Of a stretch of DNA of 64,000 nucleotides, positions 9,747-19,907 are shown in pieces. The stretch lies in NCBI GenBank assembly GCA_029204225.1, contig CM055099.1, positions 49,142,014-49,206,013 of the forward strand, read 5' to 3'. Every line of letters begins with the position of its first letter. Within the stretch, counting starts at the first letter, position 1. Source of the DNA: Diphasiastrum complanatum (Eukaryota; Streptophyta; Lycopodiopsida; Lycopodiales; Lycopodiaceae). Below the pieces are notes generated by a model that searched no databases, was not told the origin of the DNA, and saw only the letters and a program-made list of their open reading frames with translations. The translations under genes and the position numbers were made by a program.

Positions 9747-11430
9747 ATGGCGGGCTTGTTTGATAAGCAGTCTGATTTGTACGCAGCGGCAAGGCCGAAT
9801 TATCCAGATTCTCTCTTTGCTCTGCTCGCCTCTCTTTCGCGCGATCATCATCTGGCTTGGGATGTCGGTACCGGCAATGGACAAGCTGCAGTGGAGGTAG
9901 GTGGATCCACCGGCTCTAGCTACTTCTGTTTACTTGTTGCTTAAAGACTAAAATGAAGGACAGTAAAGAGCATTTTGGCACGAGAGGCAATAAATCTTTT
10001 GGCAACAAATCCATTCTAGCTGTGGTCGATTCTTGAGAAGGAACAAATGTTTTGGCACCTTTATTCCATTGTAGCTGTGATTGATTCGTGAGAAGAAACA
10101 GATCTTTTGGCACCTTTATTCCATTCTAGCTGTGATCGATTAGTGAGAAGAGACAAATTTTTTGGCAGCTTCGTTACATTCTAGCTGTGATTATAAATCT
10201 TTTGACATCTTCATCCCATTCTAGCTGTTATTTCTGAAAAGCAACAAATCTTTTGGCACCTTCACTCCATTCTAGCTACGATTCGTAAGAAGCAAAATAA
10301 TGTTGACACATTAATTCCATTCTAGCTGTGATTCATTAGAAATAACAAATTTTTTTGCACCTTCTCTCCAGTCTAGCTGTCATTCGTGAGTTGTGGCTGA
10401 ATAAAAAATCATTCCATCCAAACGTTTCATTCTTATGACTGAGCAAACATCAGCGAAATCATTCTATCCAAAACGTTTCACCTTTATGACTGAACAAACA
10501 GCCAAAATGCGAAACGTTACATCCTTATGAGTTTAGCGAGATCATTCCATCTAAACGATTCATCCTTATGAATGAATAAATGTCAGCCAAATCATTCCAT
10601 CGCTATGACTGTAGAAATATCAGCCAAATCGTTCCTTCAGGATGTCTCATGCTTATGACCGAAGAAATATCAGCCAAATTGTTTCATCTTTCGTTGTTCA
10701 GTAACATTTCATCTTTCGTTGTTCAATAATATAATTAATATGTGTTCTTGTGGCGGGTGCATCGCAGGTTGCAAAGTATTACCAAAAAGTGGTGGCGACA
10801 GATGTTAGTGAGGAGCAATTAGCGTTGGCACCTAGACAACCAAATATTGAGTACGCTGTCACCTCTAAAACCATTGAACGGGAAGAGCTGGATAGGCTTC
10901 TAGGACCAGAGGCAATAGTAGATCTAATCACGGTCGCACAGGCTTTGCACTGGTTTGACCTTGACATATTCTATTCTCATGTGAGGCGAGTGCTCCGCAA
11001 GCCGGGAGGGATTGTGGCAGCCTGGTGCTACCAGTTGCCTTCGGTTTCTCCTGCAATAGATTCACTCATTGAAGAGTATTATGCTGCCAGTGGTCCTTAC
11101 TGGGCTCACGGGAGGAGATGGGTGGAACAGGAGTATCGGACTATACGTTTTCCTTTCGCTCCTGTTTTGCATGACTCGACAGGCCCTTTCATACATGAAA
11201 CCAAGCTACAGAAGAGATTCGATGAGTTCCTCATGTATTTTAAATCCTGGTCCGCGTTCCAAACTGCCTTAGATAAAGGAATAAACTTGCTGAACGAGGA
11301 GGTGATGAAGGCTTTTGCAGATGCATGGGGTAATGTGGAGGAACTGCGCACCGTCACTTGGCCAGTCTATGTCCTTATTGGGGCTGTCCCCTCAGATGTT
11401 GCTCTGACGGAAGCTACAGCTTCTGGTTAA
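9747..11430 (+). CDS. SAM-dependent methyltransferase (At2g41380/embryo-abundant EMB34-like), two exons
   Basis: Exon 1 is 9747-9896 and exon 2 is 10768-11430 (GT-AG intron 9897-10767, phase 0), giving 270 residues, a normal length for this plant family. The class I methyltransferase fold is visible: N-terminal FDKQSDLYAAARPNYP, motif I WDVGTGNGQAA (the SAM-binding Gly loop), VVATDVSEEQL with the acidic ribose-binding residue, VDLITVAQALHWFD, and FYSHVRRVLRKPGG. The family is likely cytosolic with poorly defined small-molecule substrates; relatives include trans-aconitate-type methyltransferases. It is the only one of three copies in the window with an open frame, so it is probably functional. 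The intron carries tandem repeats and the leader a (GA)n tract. Confidence 0.88.
9985..10690 (+). repeat. Two degenerate minisatellites inside the methyltransferase intron
   Basis: Block 1 (about 9985-10385) has about eight units spaced about 50-60 bases, each with 'cattctagctgtgattcg' followed by 'aacaaatcttttggcacctt'. Block 2 (about 10400-10690) repeats 'catccttatgactgaa' with 'atcattccatccaaacg' at a similar spacing. Remnants of block 2 occur in the copy at 40.9 kb and of block 1 in the inverted copy at 58.4-58.8 kb, so the repeats predate the duplications. Confidence 0.8.
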
Positions 11431-12440
11431 CAGGCAAAATGAAGAGCACAAGTAGGATTTCACAAGCTGGAGCTTTCTTGAATAAAACATCCTACATTAC
11501 GTTCTCTACTTATGATTCGTGATTTTATTTGCTTTATGGACAATCTAAAGGTATGCTTACGAATAGTCACCTTGGCGTTCAGGCCGGTTCTAATATTTCT
11601 TGAAAGGAAAAGTAGATTATAGGGTTTCTGTTTGCTCGAGTGCGCAGTAACAAAAAGAACACCTGCAAGCACTGCCAGGTGCTTGCCGTAAACTTATGTT
11701 CTGCTGGCTAATTTGCCAGGCTTTCATGTAAGGAAAGCCTACGTCAAATGTGCTAAATTAGATCCAACTTGTCTGACTTCTCAATTTCAACACCCAAAAC
11801 AAAAATCAGAACCTCATGCTAGCTAGTTCAATACCTGTTTTGTCAAGAATTCTCTCTCAAGTCAAAAATTGTGTGGTTCCTTGTAGGTACTCTTTGGCTT
11901 TGTTGCTTTCCCCTTTTCGCTGCCTTTTTCATTTGACAACAAGCGCACCTTAAACTATACTATCTTGAGAATCTGGACTCTTACACGAACATTAAAGACC
12001 TTTTGCTCTGTCAACCAGCTCTCAATGAATGTAGCGGAGATGAAAGAGATTTGCATCAGATCTACATGGACATCATTTCTACTCACGATTGAGTCTCCTT
12101 GTGGTGCTATTCTCATGATTGAGTCTCTCTGCAAGTATTGAAGACCATAACCTTAATCTTCGCAATGCTCACCCTCAAGCCCCATTAGCTATGTTGTAAA
12201 TTTTTTCTTCCTGTTCTATTTCTAGCTCCCATTGAGTAACACCTCTGTGATGCTAAATAAGTCATGAAAATATATCAATATCTTGAAGCCTTACATTCTT
12301 TGCAGTAACATAGACGATTCTTTGCTGTAGCTATGATGCTGCTGCTTTTTCTCATGATGAATATAACCTGAATATACTTGGATGCTTCAGTTCCCATGCA
12401 CAGTATCACAATCTGCAAATTAGATTTGCATTGTCTAAAG
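11431..12440 (+). repeat. 3' flank of the methyltransferase, duplicated elsewhere
   Basis: Matches 41950-42130 plus 42600-42880 and then 44215-44700 in the same orientation, and 57290-58020 inverted. At about 11940-11960 this copy jumps directly between two parts that lie 1.3 kb apart near 42.9-44.2 kb. So either this copy lost a segment or the other gained one. It contains a likely 3' UTR just after the stop. No separate gene is seen. Confidence 0.75.
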
Positions 12441-13737
12441 ATCTGATTTTGTCATGTGCTTTAAGTTGATCCTAGCACAAAGCTAGAATTGACAGTCATA
12501 AACCATGAATTCCAGATATCAGCCTGTCCCAGAATTATCCTTTCTGATCTATATAATCTCCTCCGACTGATATCAAGTGTATAGGAATCTATTCTCCATG
12601 GCTCTACTGGCCATGGCACCTTCGGTAAATAGCTTGATAGTGTTTGACTACTGAAAGAATACTTGTATCCAAGGATGAAACCAAGTCTTTTCTTATCAGA
12701 AACACTATACCATCTGTAATATGTGGGCTTCTAGTGATGCTCAAAACAGTAGTGGCATCTCAGCAGATCATAAAATAGATAAATGCCTCTTTTGATGCTT
12801 CTGGTGTAACACTCAAAGATCTATTAGAGAGGTTGAATTCTGCAGTATGTAGGTCAGCCGAGAGAATTGTCGCATATACAATATTATAAGCTTGCAAACA
12901 TCGTAATCTCATGTCCAAGATAATTGTTTGTCAAATATAAGACTAAATTTGGCATAAATATCAACTGATCGGCACAAAATGATCATTACAAAAAAAACAA
13001 AGAGTAATCTTGGAATTTTCACAGCTCCATCCAAAATTAGAGCTAAGTCTGTCTTAAAATTGCTTTAGCAGTCATTTTTTTGGGAATTTCAGGGGAAAAT
13101 TTTTTAGTCTATAACACAGCAATAGCTACCAAAAATCTGTTGCAAATTGGTTAGAGGAATGTGTTTTCAAGAACCATCAACGTTTTTGTCCAGCCCTTAA
13201 TGCTAGATATCATTTCACATAAATTGTCAGATAAGCATTTCGTGAAAAAACTGGATGCAACATATGATGTAAATTTAGATGCTTATTGACACTATTCTTC
13301 TCAAATCTCCCAGGGAGTTTCAAAACTTAGTCTCACATACTTGTCAGATCTAAAAACACTACATCAAAAGCCACCTTTCAGCAGGAACGAGTTCATCCTT
13401 GCCTTGAAAATGTTAGAAAGGAGATCAGTAACACCACTTTCATCTAGGCATTGTAACACATCAGAATGTTACCATATGATATGTGACTCTAGTTTTGAAA
13501 CGGTGTAAATCTTAGTACTTTATAATTCGGTTATTATGATTCCTTATTGACAGCAAAGAACAATGCTCTTGCTGTAGGTATCACGCATATGCAAAAGAAT
13601 TGTTACTGATCAAATTTCTTTCAAAGCAACGCTACAATTTTCATGCAGCAATTATTGTTGAAACATTTTTCTTCATGGAATCCAGCCAATATGATCCTTG
13701 CTGCCCAGGCTCCTTTCAAAAATGCATTTTGTATTCC
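12441..13737. other. No gene recognised
   Basis: AT-rich sequence with short frames only. An open stretch at 13600-13887 (95 codons) has no recognisable motif and overlaps a repeated segment. Confidence 0.5.
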
Positions 13738-14270
13738 CAAAAAATATTCTGTGTCGTCCTACGCATAGTTCAAGGTGTGCACTATAAGAAATTCCAACAT
13801 GAATACGCATACTTGTTAAAAAATTCATGCAAATACCACCCTCCAACCAAAAATACTAAAGAAATATTGAATGTAGCCAATAGTTGATCCCCTAACAGGC
13901 TACAAGGAAGAGCAATATATCTCCTCTCAAGATCTTGGGAATAAACTAGATCATAATCTACTAAATAGATATCTCTGCCTCCTATTTATACTCTATACTA
14001 GAATTAGGTCTAAAGTCCTAATATGAAGGGAAATGACATAAGCAGTTTTCCACCCAAAATAGTGCACCCCGGCAATAAAGGCCCAATGTCTTGTGAATAA
14101 GTAATCACTAACCCAAATACTATAAATTATTTGAAAAGTAATTGATAACCATCAGTTCTGCCAAGTAAAATGGGCTCTAGGAGGACAATGTCAAATAAGC
14201 CCTAAAAGTATTGTATGTCCATAACATTCCTCTATCACTAAGAAAACATTGCCCCCAACATGGACAAAGG
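13738..14270 (+). repeat. Inverted repeat partner of 51246-51575
   Basis: 13738-13943 and 14195-14270 match the reverse complement of 51280-51575 (for example 'agtattgtatgtccataac', 'aaaacattgcccccaacat' and 'ccaatagttgatcccctaac'). Positions 13944-14194 have no counterpart there, so one copy has an indel of about 250 bases. Similarity ends sharply at about 14270, which gives a useful left limit for the transposon candidate that follows. The partner lies beside a copia primer site, so this may be an old LTR fragment. Confidence 0.75.
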
Positions 14271-14540
14271 TGTTGTAGCAAAAAAAAAAAAATGTTGTTG
14301 TCGATGAACTCACATATTAGTAATTGCAATCGAAAGGAGTATGAGCTAATGCTATCGGGCAACATTGCTTCTTATGTCGACCTACAGTAGTTTTGTATTG
14401 TGATTGTAACTGTTGTAGTTGCCAATTTGCCTTGGTTATTATTTGTTAGAAGCAATAGTAATTGGTAGTTATATCCCTGGCACTTAAAGCTAAGATCATC
14501 CCTTGGCATAATCTACAAGTTTCTATTGTCTTCTAGCTAG

Positions 14541-16422
14541 ATGTACGCATGTGACCAAGGAGGTGTGAGTCGCAAGGGGTATAGAGCTTTGAAGAAGTAT
14601 ATGAAATGCTCTGACAAAAATGGGTTAAAACGCCATCAAATAATACCTACTTATAAAACTTGTCGAATCCGTCAAACGAGAATGCAATTCGATATTGCTC
14701 TCTGAATTAGGAGAGTTTCAACATATTGAGGATTCTTTTACAGTAACCAATAAGAAGAAAGGACCTTCGACATGTTTTCGTTATCATCAAGGCAATAATA
14801 TATTCTTAGATCTGGAAAAGGTCCAAGCGATGATGATCCGACATCACAAAGTTAGAACAAATGTAAGAACATTTATTGTGAATTTCAGTTTTCAATTGTA
14901 TGCTTTTCTTCAACTAATATGTTTTAGTAATGAAATTTCTGTTTTACAGATTGCGGAGGCAAAGTTATATTTGTTATTAAGTTGGACGAAGCAGAAATCG
15001 TAAAAGGGCGTAAACTTGAACGTGTCACAATCACCTTGATGAATCGTGAATTGCAACAGTTTGGCGGAAGTTATTGTAAAGAATTTAGCGTGCAATCCGA
15101 AAATCACATATGGTGGATAGCTGCATTTGAAGTTCCTAAGGAGTCTCACGACGTACTGGAGTGGCTATTTGAAAAATGCAGTATATCTAAGATAATACAT
15201 GCACAAAATGAAGGCAAATTGCTCAATGTTGAAGGAGAAAGCTTTGTTGTAGAATGGCACCTAGCTGCTGATTTGAAGACTTTGAAATGCATGTACGGTT
15301 GTGGTCTCGGTGCAAATGCAAAGAATTTTTGTATATATTGTATGTTTGAATCTGGGTGGAACAAAAGTATTTTGAATTGCAACCAACGTCTTCCACCAAA
15401 AAGGCACAATCTAGACAAAGCTTGGAGTCCTGTGTTGAACATTCCTCTCGAAAGAGTCCATTTTTGCACAATGCATGGTGAATTACGAATACTGGACAAA
15501 TTATTATTTTTGCATTGTTGTTACGCATGGAACATGCAGCCCAAATCAAGAGCAGATGTTAGCATTAGAAATCTAGAGATAATTTTATCCGATATGGGAT
15601 TGCACGGGGGCCACGTGAGTCTTACCAAAGACGTTGAGATGAGTGGAAAAACGCAAGATGTTCCAGCAAAAGTTTCAATGGGTGGTGCGAAAGCGAGACA
15701 CCTATTGTCAAATCATATGGCACATGAAAGCAGTGTTGAATGGGAGTACTGGAGGAAAATATGTCAATGCACAACAAATATTGGCTCAGATCCTCGCATG
15801 GCAAGTACACGTGCTAAGGTTTGGCAAGCATTTGATGCCTTGTCACAAATTATCAACAAAAAGATTGTGAAAGATGAAGATTTGGATAGATACGCAAGAG
15901 AAGTCAAAACATTTATTGAATTGATGATCGATGCATGGGGAGAAACACACATAACTCACTATATGGTATGTGTGTCTCATATTTTTTACTTTCATATTTA
16001 TGTATTTGTAAAGATTTAAACTAATACAAATTTCCTATGAACAGCACATCTTCTATGCTCATGGACCTTGGTTTATGAAAACCTATGGATCATTAGCTAT
16101 TTGGAATACGCAAGGCATGGAAAAGAGTCATTACAGGGCAAAGGCTGCGTATTTCAAAAATTCACGGCATGGCGGAGGAAAGGGTCTTAGCAATGCATTA
16201 GTTGAGATATTCCAATGGTTTTACAGAGGAGTTTTGGGCCGAGGACACTTTCAAAACACAAGAACTGAAGAGCTGTGTTCAATGATCTCCAATTCAAATT
16301 CAGTCAGAAACACAACATGGCAATCCTCTAGAGTTGGAAAGAGATGGATGCCGAGGACACCAGCATCCAATGTTTTGGAAAACAGCGCTAGAGAAACTAC
16401 GGAAACTGATGAGATGGAATAG
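14541..16422 (+). pseudogene. DDE transposase-like protein, three exons, one frameshift
   Basis: Exons are 14541-14862, 14950-15965 and 16045-16422 with GT-AG introns. Exon 1 opens GGVSRKGYRALKKYM, then shifts frame near 14650-14658. Candidate acidic triad: Asp in VIKLDEAEIVKGRKL (14985), Asp in EWHLAADLKTLKCMYG (15270) and Glu in WNTQGMEKSHYRAK (16120). Cys pairs (CIYC) follow the second Asp, and VHFCTMHGELRILDKLL follows. The order resembles an uncharacterised family I recall as abundant in cnidarian and other animal genomes (GDG ... GGDxKFL ... CxWC ... QGxEK); the transposase role is inferred from that pattern. The exon 1/2 phase does not match cleanly, so the copy shown is probably inactive. 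Confidence 0.6.
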
Positions 16423-16687
16423 AAACAATTTATGCTGAATTGTAATTTGAATATTCCTTTGTGATAAATATTACTGTCGAATTGGATTGTTGTTATAAAT
16501 AGAAATTATTTTATTTGGTTTTATAATAATATCTATTTTTGGATACACGTCCCTCTATATAAGAGTGGGGGTTTTCATTTTGTTGTCACTTCTTGCTTTG
16601 TTGAAATTTGTTTCCTCGTAATTTAGCTTGTCTTGTTCAATTAGACTACTAGTTTGCTGGTCAATTAGTGTTCTTAGTTGCATAACA

Positions 16688-18159
16688 ATGTCGTCCCCTA
16701 AAATAGAGTTGGCCAATCTGCTAGCCCCCACAGAGTTTTCAGATCAGTTAGATCGTATTTATTGTATGTTTACCGGTAGAATAGACATGCTTGCCACTCT
16801 ACGGGCTAATGCGGATGCATTCACGTACGTGAGTGAGTATATAGATGAAATTTTGAAGCCTTATGCCATACAAATTCCTGGCTCAACTATCATGTGGATT
16901 CCATATAACTTGCTTAGTTATATATGGAAAGGAGATAGACCCTTTATCGCTCGTCTCAACAGATTTATTAGTCACTTGGGTAACGATCATTACTTGGAGC
17001 TGACGAAGGATCAGCTGAAAACTTTTGATCTTGAACGTGTAGGAAAGAAGTTTATATCCGGTGAGATTACTGTTATTTTTTTGCTTAATGAGTTTCCAAC
17101 GACTGTGGCCAGCAACAAACACAATCCTAGTGAGCAGGTGAACGAGATGAACGACCCGGGTGAAGAGGAAGATTTATCTGCGGAGCACAAAGCAATCTTG
17201 GCTGCGCAAGAGGCAACAGGTGCATCCACATCAGCGGAGCCAGAAGATACAGATGAGTCCGATGATGTCGTGCTTCGAATCCATGGCCTTGCTCCAATCA
17301 TCATTGATGGGCAGGAGTATGTGTTCATACATGACTTGCAACATATTCTCGGCTTGCGAGAAGATGAGATGCTGGCAGCATTGGTAAATTTGCAGAATGG
17401 CAGTTCCACCTTCGACCACACCCAGCCCGACGACACGTATGAGAAGCTGATCGGGCATGACACGGACACCACCGAGCAAGCACTGGCAAGGGTGCTTTGC
17501 CAATTGAAAACGCTTCAACCACCACCAATTCACATGAGGCCATTCGAGGTACTCGAAGGGAAAACTGCTGACATACAGTACAAAGGCAAATGAATTAACC
17601 TTGCGCAAACCGAAGACATTGATGAAGGCACCGAGGCAAGTCTGACCCAACAATTCAACTTGCATGTGTTTGTTATGTTTGTTTGTCTTCATTATACTCA
17701 TTTTGCAATAATTTGAACCAAATGCAGGATGCAGTGGAGCTTGATGCATTTGCAATGCGAAGGGGTGGCTCTCGGGAGAAAGTTGAAGCAGGAACTCTGG
17801 ACAAGTCTATGGCCCACTACATTGGGAACTTGCCCAACAACTTTATTTTCTGCTTCAGCAACAAGTACAGCCCAGATGGACAGACAGAGCTTCTTAAATG
17901 CAAAGCACTCTCCAAGCACATTGGTGAGCTGGACATGTCACCGTCAGCGCCAAAGGCTTACTGTGTCCTCCGAAAAGCCGTTTTGAATGATTTTTGCCCT
18001 GGATTCGAGACCCGGCTCATTCTCTCGGGTTTAATTGGCCCTTATGAGGATGAGGGAGATGCTCGTAAATTAGCATTAGAAATGTTAAAACCAGTAATGT
18101 CATCAGAGAAGCGATCAGAGAAGCTGAAGTCCTCTCTGAAGGAAATAGATCAAATGTGA
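16688..18159 (+). CDS. Unrecognised two-exon protein beside the transposase-like gene
   Basis: ATG at 16688. Exon 1 is 16688-17548 and exon 2 is 17728-18159. The intron 17549-17727 has GT (gag|gtactc) and AG (tgcag|gatg) and phase 0, giving about 430 residues. Without splicing the first frame would stop at 17593. The N-terminal ~150 residues are mixed, with hydrophobic blocks such as IMWIPYNLLSYIW. The middle is acidic and Ser/Thr-rich (EPEDTDESDDV), and the C-terminal part is folded-looking (YCVLRKAVLNDFCPG, then FETRLILSGLIGPYEDEG). I recognise no domain. Its position between the transposase-like and H3-like genes suggests an accessory protein, which is inference. No stop or frameshift is needed in this model. 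Confidence 0.6.
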
Positions 18160-18312
18160 ATAAAGATTTTGTCCTTTTTTTTTTTTTTTTTTTCTTGTGG
18201 ACTCTCCTAATTCTCTGTTGTCATTATATGATGTGCTAATTTATTGAATTTAGAATTTAATTTTTTTTTTCTGATAAAGATTTCTCCTCCTTTTTTTACA
18301 TGACATGATTTT

Positions 18313-18377
18313 CATGCCAGGGCGCGACCAGGGCCCGTTTGACCAGGTCAAACGTCCCCTGGTCACGCCTTGGCGTG
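18313..18377. repeat. Palindrome 1 between the convergent genes
   Basis: Arms catgccagggcgcgaccagg and its imperfect complement (ctggtcacgccttggcgtg) meet around 'gtttgaccaggtcaaac' with essentially no loop. It has a few mismatches and is a diverged twin of the palindrome at 18383. It is GC-rich in an otherwise AT-rich spacer (18160-18680) that also holds a long T-run at about 18174-18193. Confidence 0.8.
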
Positions 18378-18382
18378 ATTTT

Positions 18383-18447
18383 CACGCCAGGGCGCGACCA
18401 GAGCCCGTTTGACCTGGTCAAACGGGCCCTGGTCGCGCCCTGGCGTG
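18383..18447. repeat. Palindrome 2, near-perfect 32-bp arms
   Basis: The left arm starts cacgccagggcgcgaccag and the right arm ends ctggtcgcgccctggcgtg. The arms pair over about 32 bases with a single mismatch and almost no loop. RNA from either strand would form a strong hairpin, and the DNA could extrude a cruciform. Possible roles are a shared 3' end for the convergent genes, a source of small RNA, or a separate foldback insertion. The sequence does not decide between them. Confidence 0.85.
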
Positions 18448-18680
18448 ATTTCCATGCCACGACATGGAAACTACCATTCCCATAGTACTGAAAAATTTTA
18501 AATCACTGCATTCACATAGATGATACTAAAATTTTCAAATGACTGCATTCACATCAACAGTACTGAAATCAGATATCAAACTCAATCACAACAATTTGCA
18601 TTCACACAATCTGAAATTCTGCAAGGTACTTGACACCAAATCTTCAGTATATTATAAATAAAATCATGTACATGATATTT

Positions 18681-19907
18681 TTAATTCCGCTCTCTCCTTA
18701 GCCTTCTAGCTAGGTGGAGATCCTTCGGGAGTATTGTGACTCTCTTCCCGTGCACTGCACACAAAAATGAGTCCTCAAAGAGCTGCGTTAGGAACATTTC
18801 CGCAGACTCTTGTATTGCAGACACCACATCTGCCGTAACTCTGTTCCCCAAGGAAAATTCATCGACTATTTCTTTTAAAAGCCTCACAAAAGGGGCCCTA
18901 GGGATTAAAAATTTTACAGACTTCTGATAGCTCCGTATGTCCTCTAGCCACTTTGCTATCCTGCGCTTCCTATGCGGTCGAGGAGGTGGTGGCTGCATCC
19001 TGCGGAGCTCCTTTCCAGCCCATGGTGCTGCACGAGGGGCCGGCCTATCCCTACGACGCTCTACGGTCCTACTTGGGCCAGTTGTGGCAGAACTTGGCAG
19101 TGGTGGTGGTGGTGGTGGTGGTGGTGGAGGTGGTGGAGGTGGCGGTGGAGGCGGTGGGGACGGAGGCGTTGGAGGTGGAGGAGGTGGAGGCGGTGGAGGC
19201 GATGTTGGCGATGTGGGCAGTGGTGATGGCTCCCAAGCTGCAGGGTTCCGTCGCTTTGATGTAGACCCAACTTTGCGAGGATTCTTTCTTTTTCGCTCGT
19301 GTGCTCCTCTCTCTGACCATCTATGGGTCGCCTTCTGCTTCATCCTTGTTGTGGTCGACATCGGGGTGCCCTCATCAGAACCACCCACCAGCAACGACAT
19401 CATCGGACCCATCACCGGGCCGTGACTTGGTGGTGACACGATGGGTGTGGTGTCCCCCGATATGCCTAAATTTGATGTGTCCATGCCCATTGCTGGTGGG
19501 AATGGGTCGAAGAAAGAATCATTCAGAACCGACAACTCACCCGATGCCGCAAGCTCCTCATCTAGGAACTTCATTGTTTCCTCCCGCTCAGTTGCCGTCG
19601 GGGAAGGGCTTTTTTCTCGTGTTGGCTGCTGCTGCTACTGCTGGTTGTCCTCCTGCTGCTGCTGGTCTTCTTGCTGCTGCTGCTCAGTCTGGTCCTCCTG
19701 TGCAGCTGCTGTATGGGCCATGTCCTCCTCAGCTTCACGCTGAGTGGCCGGATCTTCCTGAGACGCTATAGGGCTGCGACTCCTACTCCTGCTTCTGCTC
19801 TCCCGTCTCTCTCTCTCATCGAGGGTGGCTAGTGCATCCCTATGGAGCAATGCAGTCACTCTGGGATCTCTAGCCGTTTGTTTCGTCCATGCCATTTCCT
19901 CCGACAT
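18681..19907 (-). CDS. Histone H3-like protein with H3-type N-terminal tail and Pro-rich insertion; one internal TAG
   Basis: Leftward frame of 408 codons from ATG 19907-19905, stop at 18681. The last 98 residues (about 311-408; DNA 18684-18977) align without gaps to plant H3 from PHRYRPGT to the C-terminus, with about 51 identities by hand count. Kept blocks include [44 protein letters not shown] and LARRLRRER, including the Cys and His of the H3-H3 interface. A second Met at 19895 starts M-A-W-T-K-Q-T-A-R, the H3 tail with Arg2 changed to Trp and Lys4 kept. Between them lie an RS repeat, a Gln-rich stretch, Lys/Arg clusters (possible NLS) and a Pro run. A TAG at 19635-19637, in line with CAG codons, interrupts the frame, so this copy may be dead. 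Loop 1 is not lengthened, unlike typical CENH3. Confidence 0.82.

Noticed and set aside
9657-9900. Frames starting in the GA tract before the methyltransferase (both strands)
   Set aside because: They translate GA/CT repeats as Arg-Glu or Ser-Leu runs and overlap exon 1 in the wrong frame.
14177-14290. Poly-A tract at about 14280-14292 as a retroposon tail or element end
   Set aside because: There is no target duplication or upstream retroposed sequence that fits. It only lies near the point where the repeat similarity ends.
18681-18977. Centromeric H3 (CENH3) identity for the H3-like fold
   Set aside because: The alignment to canonical H3 is gapless, including loop 1, whereas CENH3 usually has a longer loop 1. 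The H3-type T-K-Q-T-A-R start is also not CENH3-like.
19061-19320. His-rich and Thr-rich frames on the minus strand within the H3-like gene
   Set aside because: They are other-frame translations of the same trinucleotide repeat and contain no domain.
18937-19425. A Gly-rich open frame (poly-Gly) on the plus strand opposite the H3-like gene
   Set aside because: It is the complement of the poly-Pro coding repeats (GGN/CCN). The minus strand encodes a recognisable H3 fold in frame, so the plus frame is a shadow.
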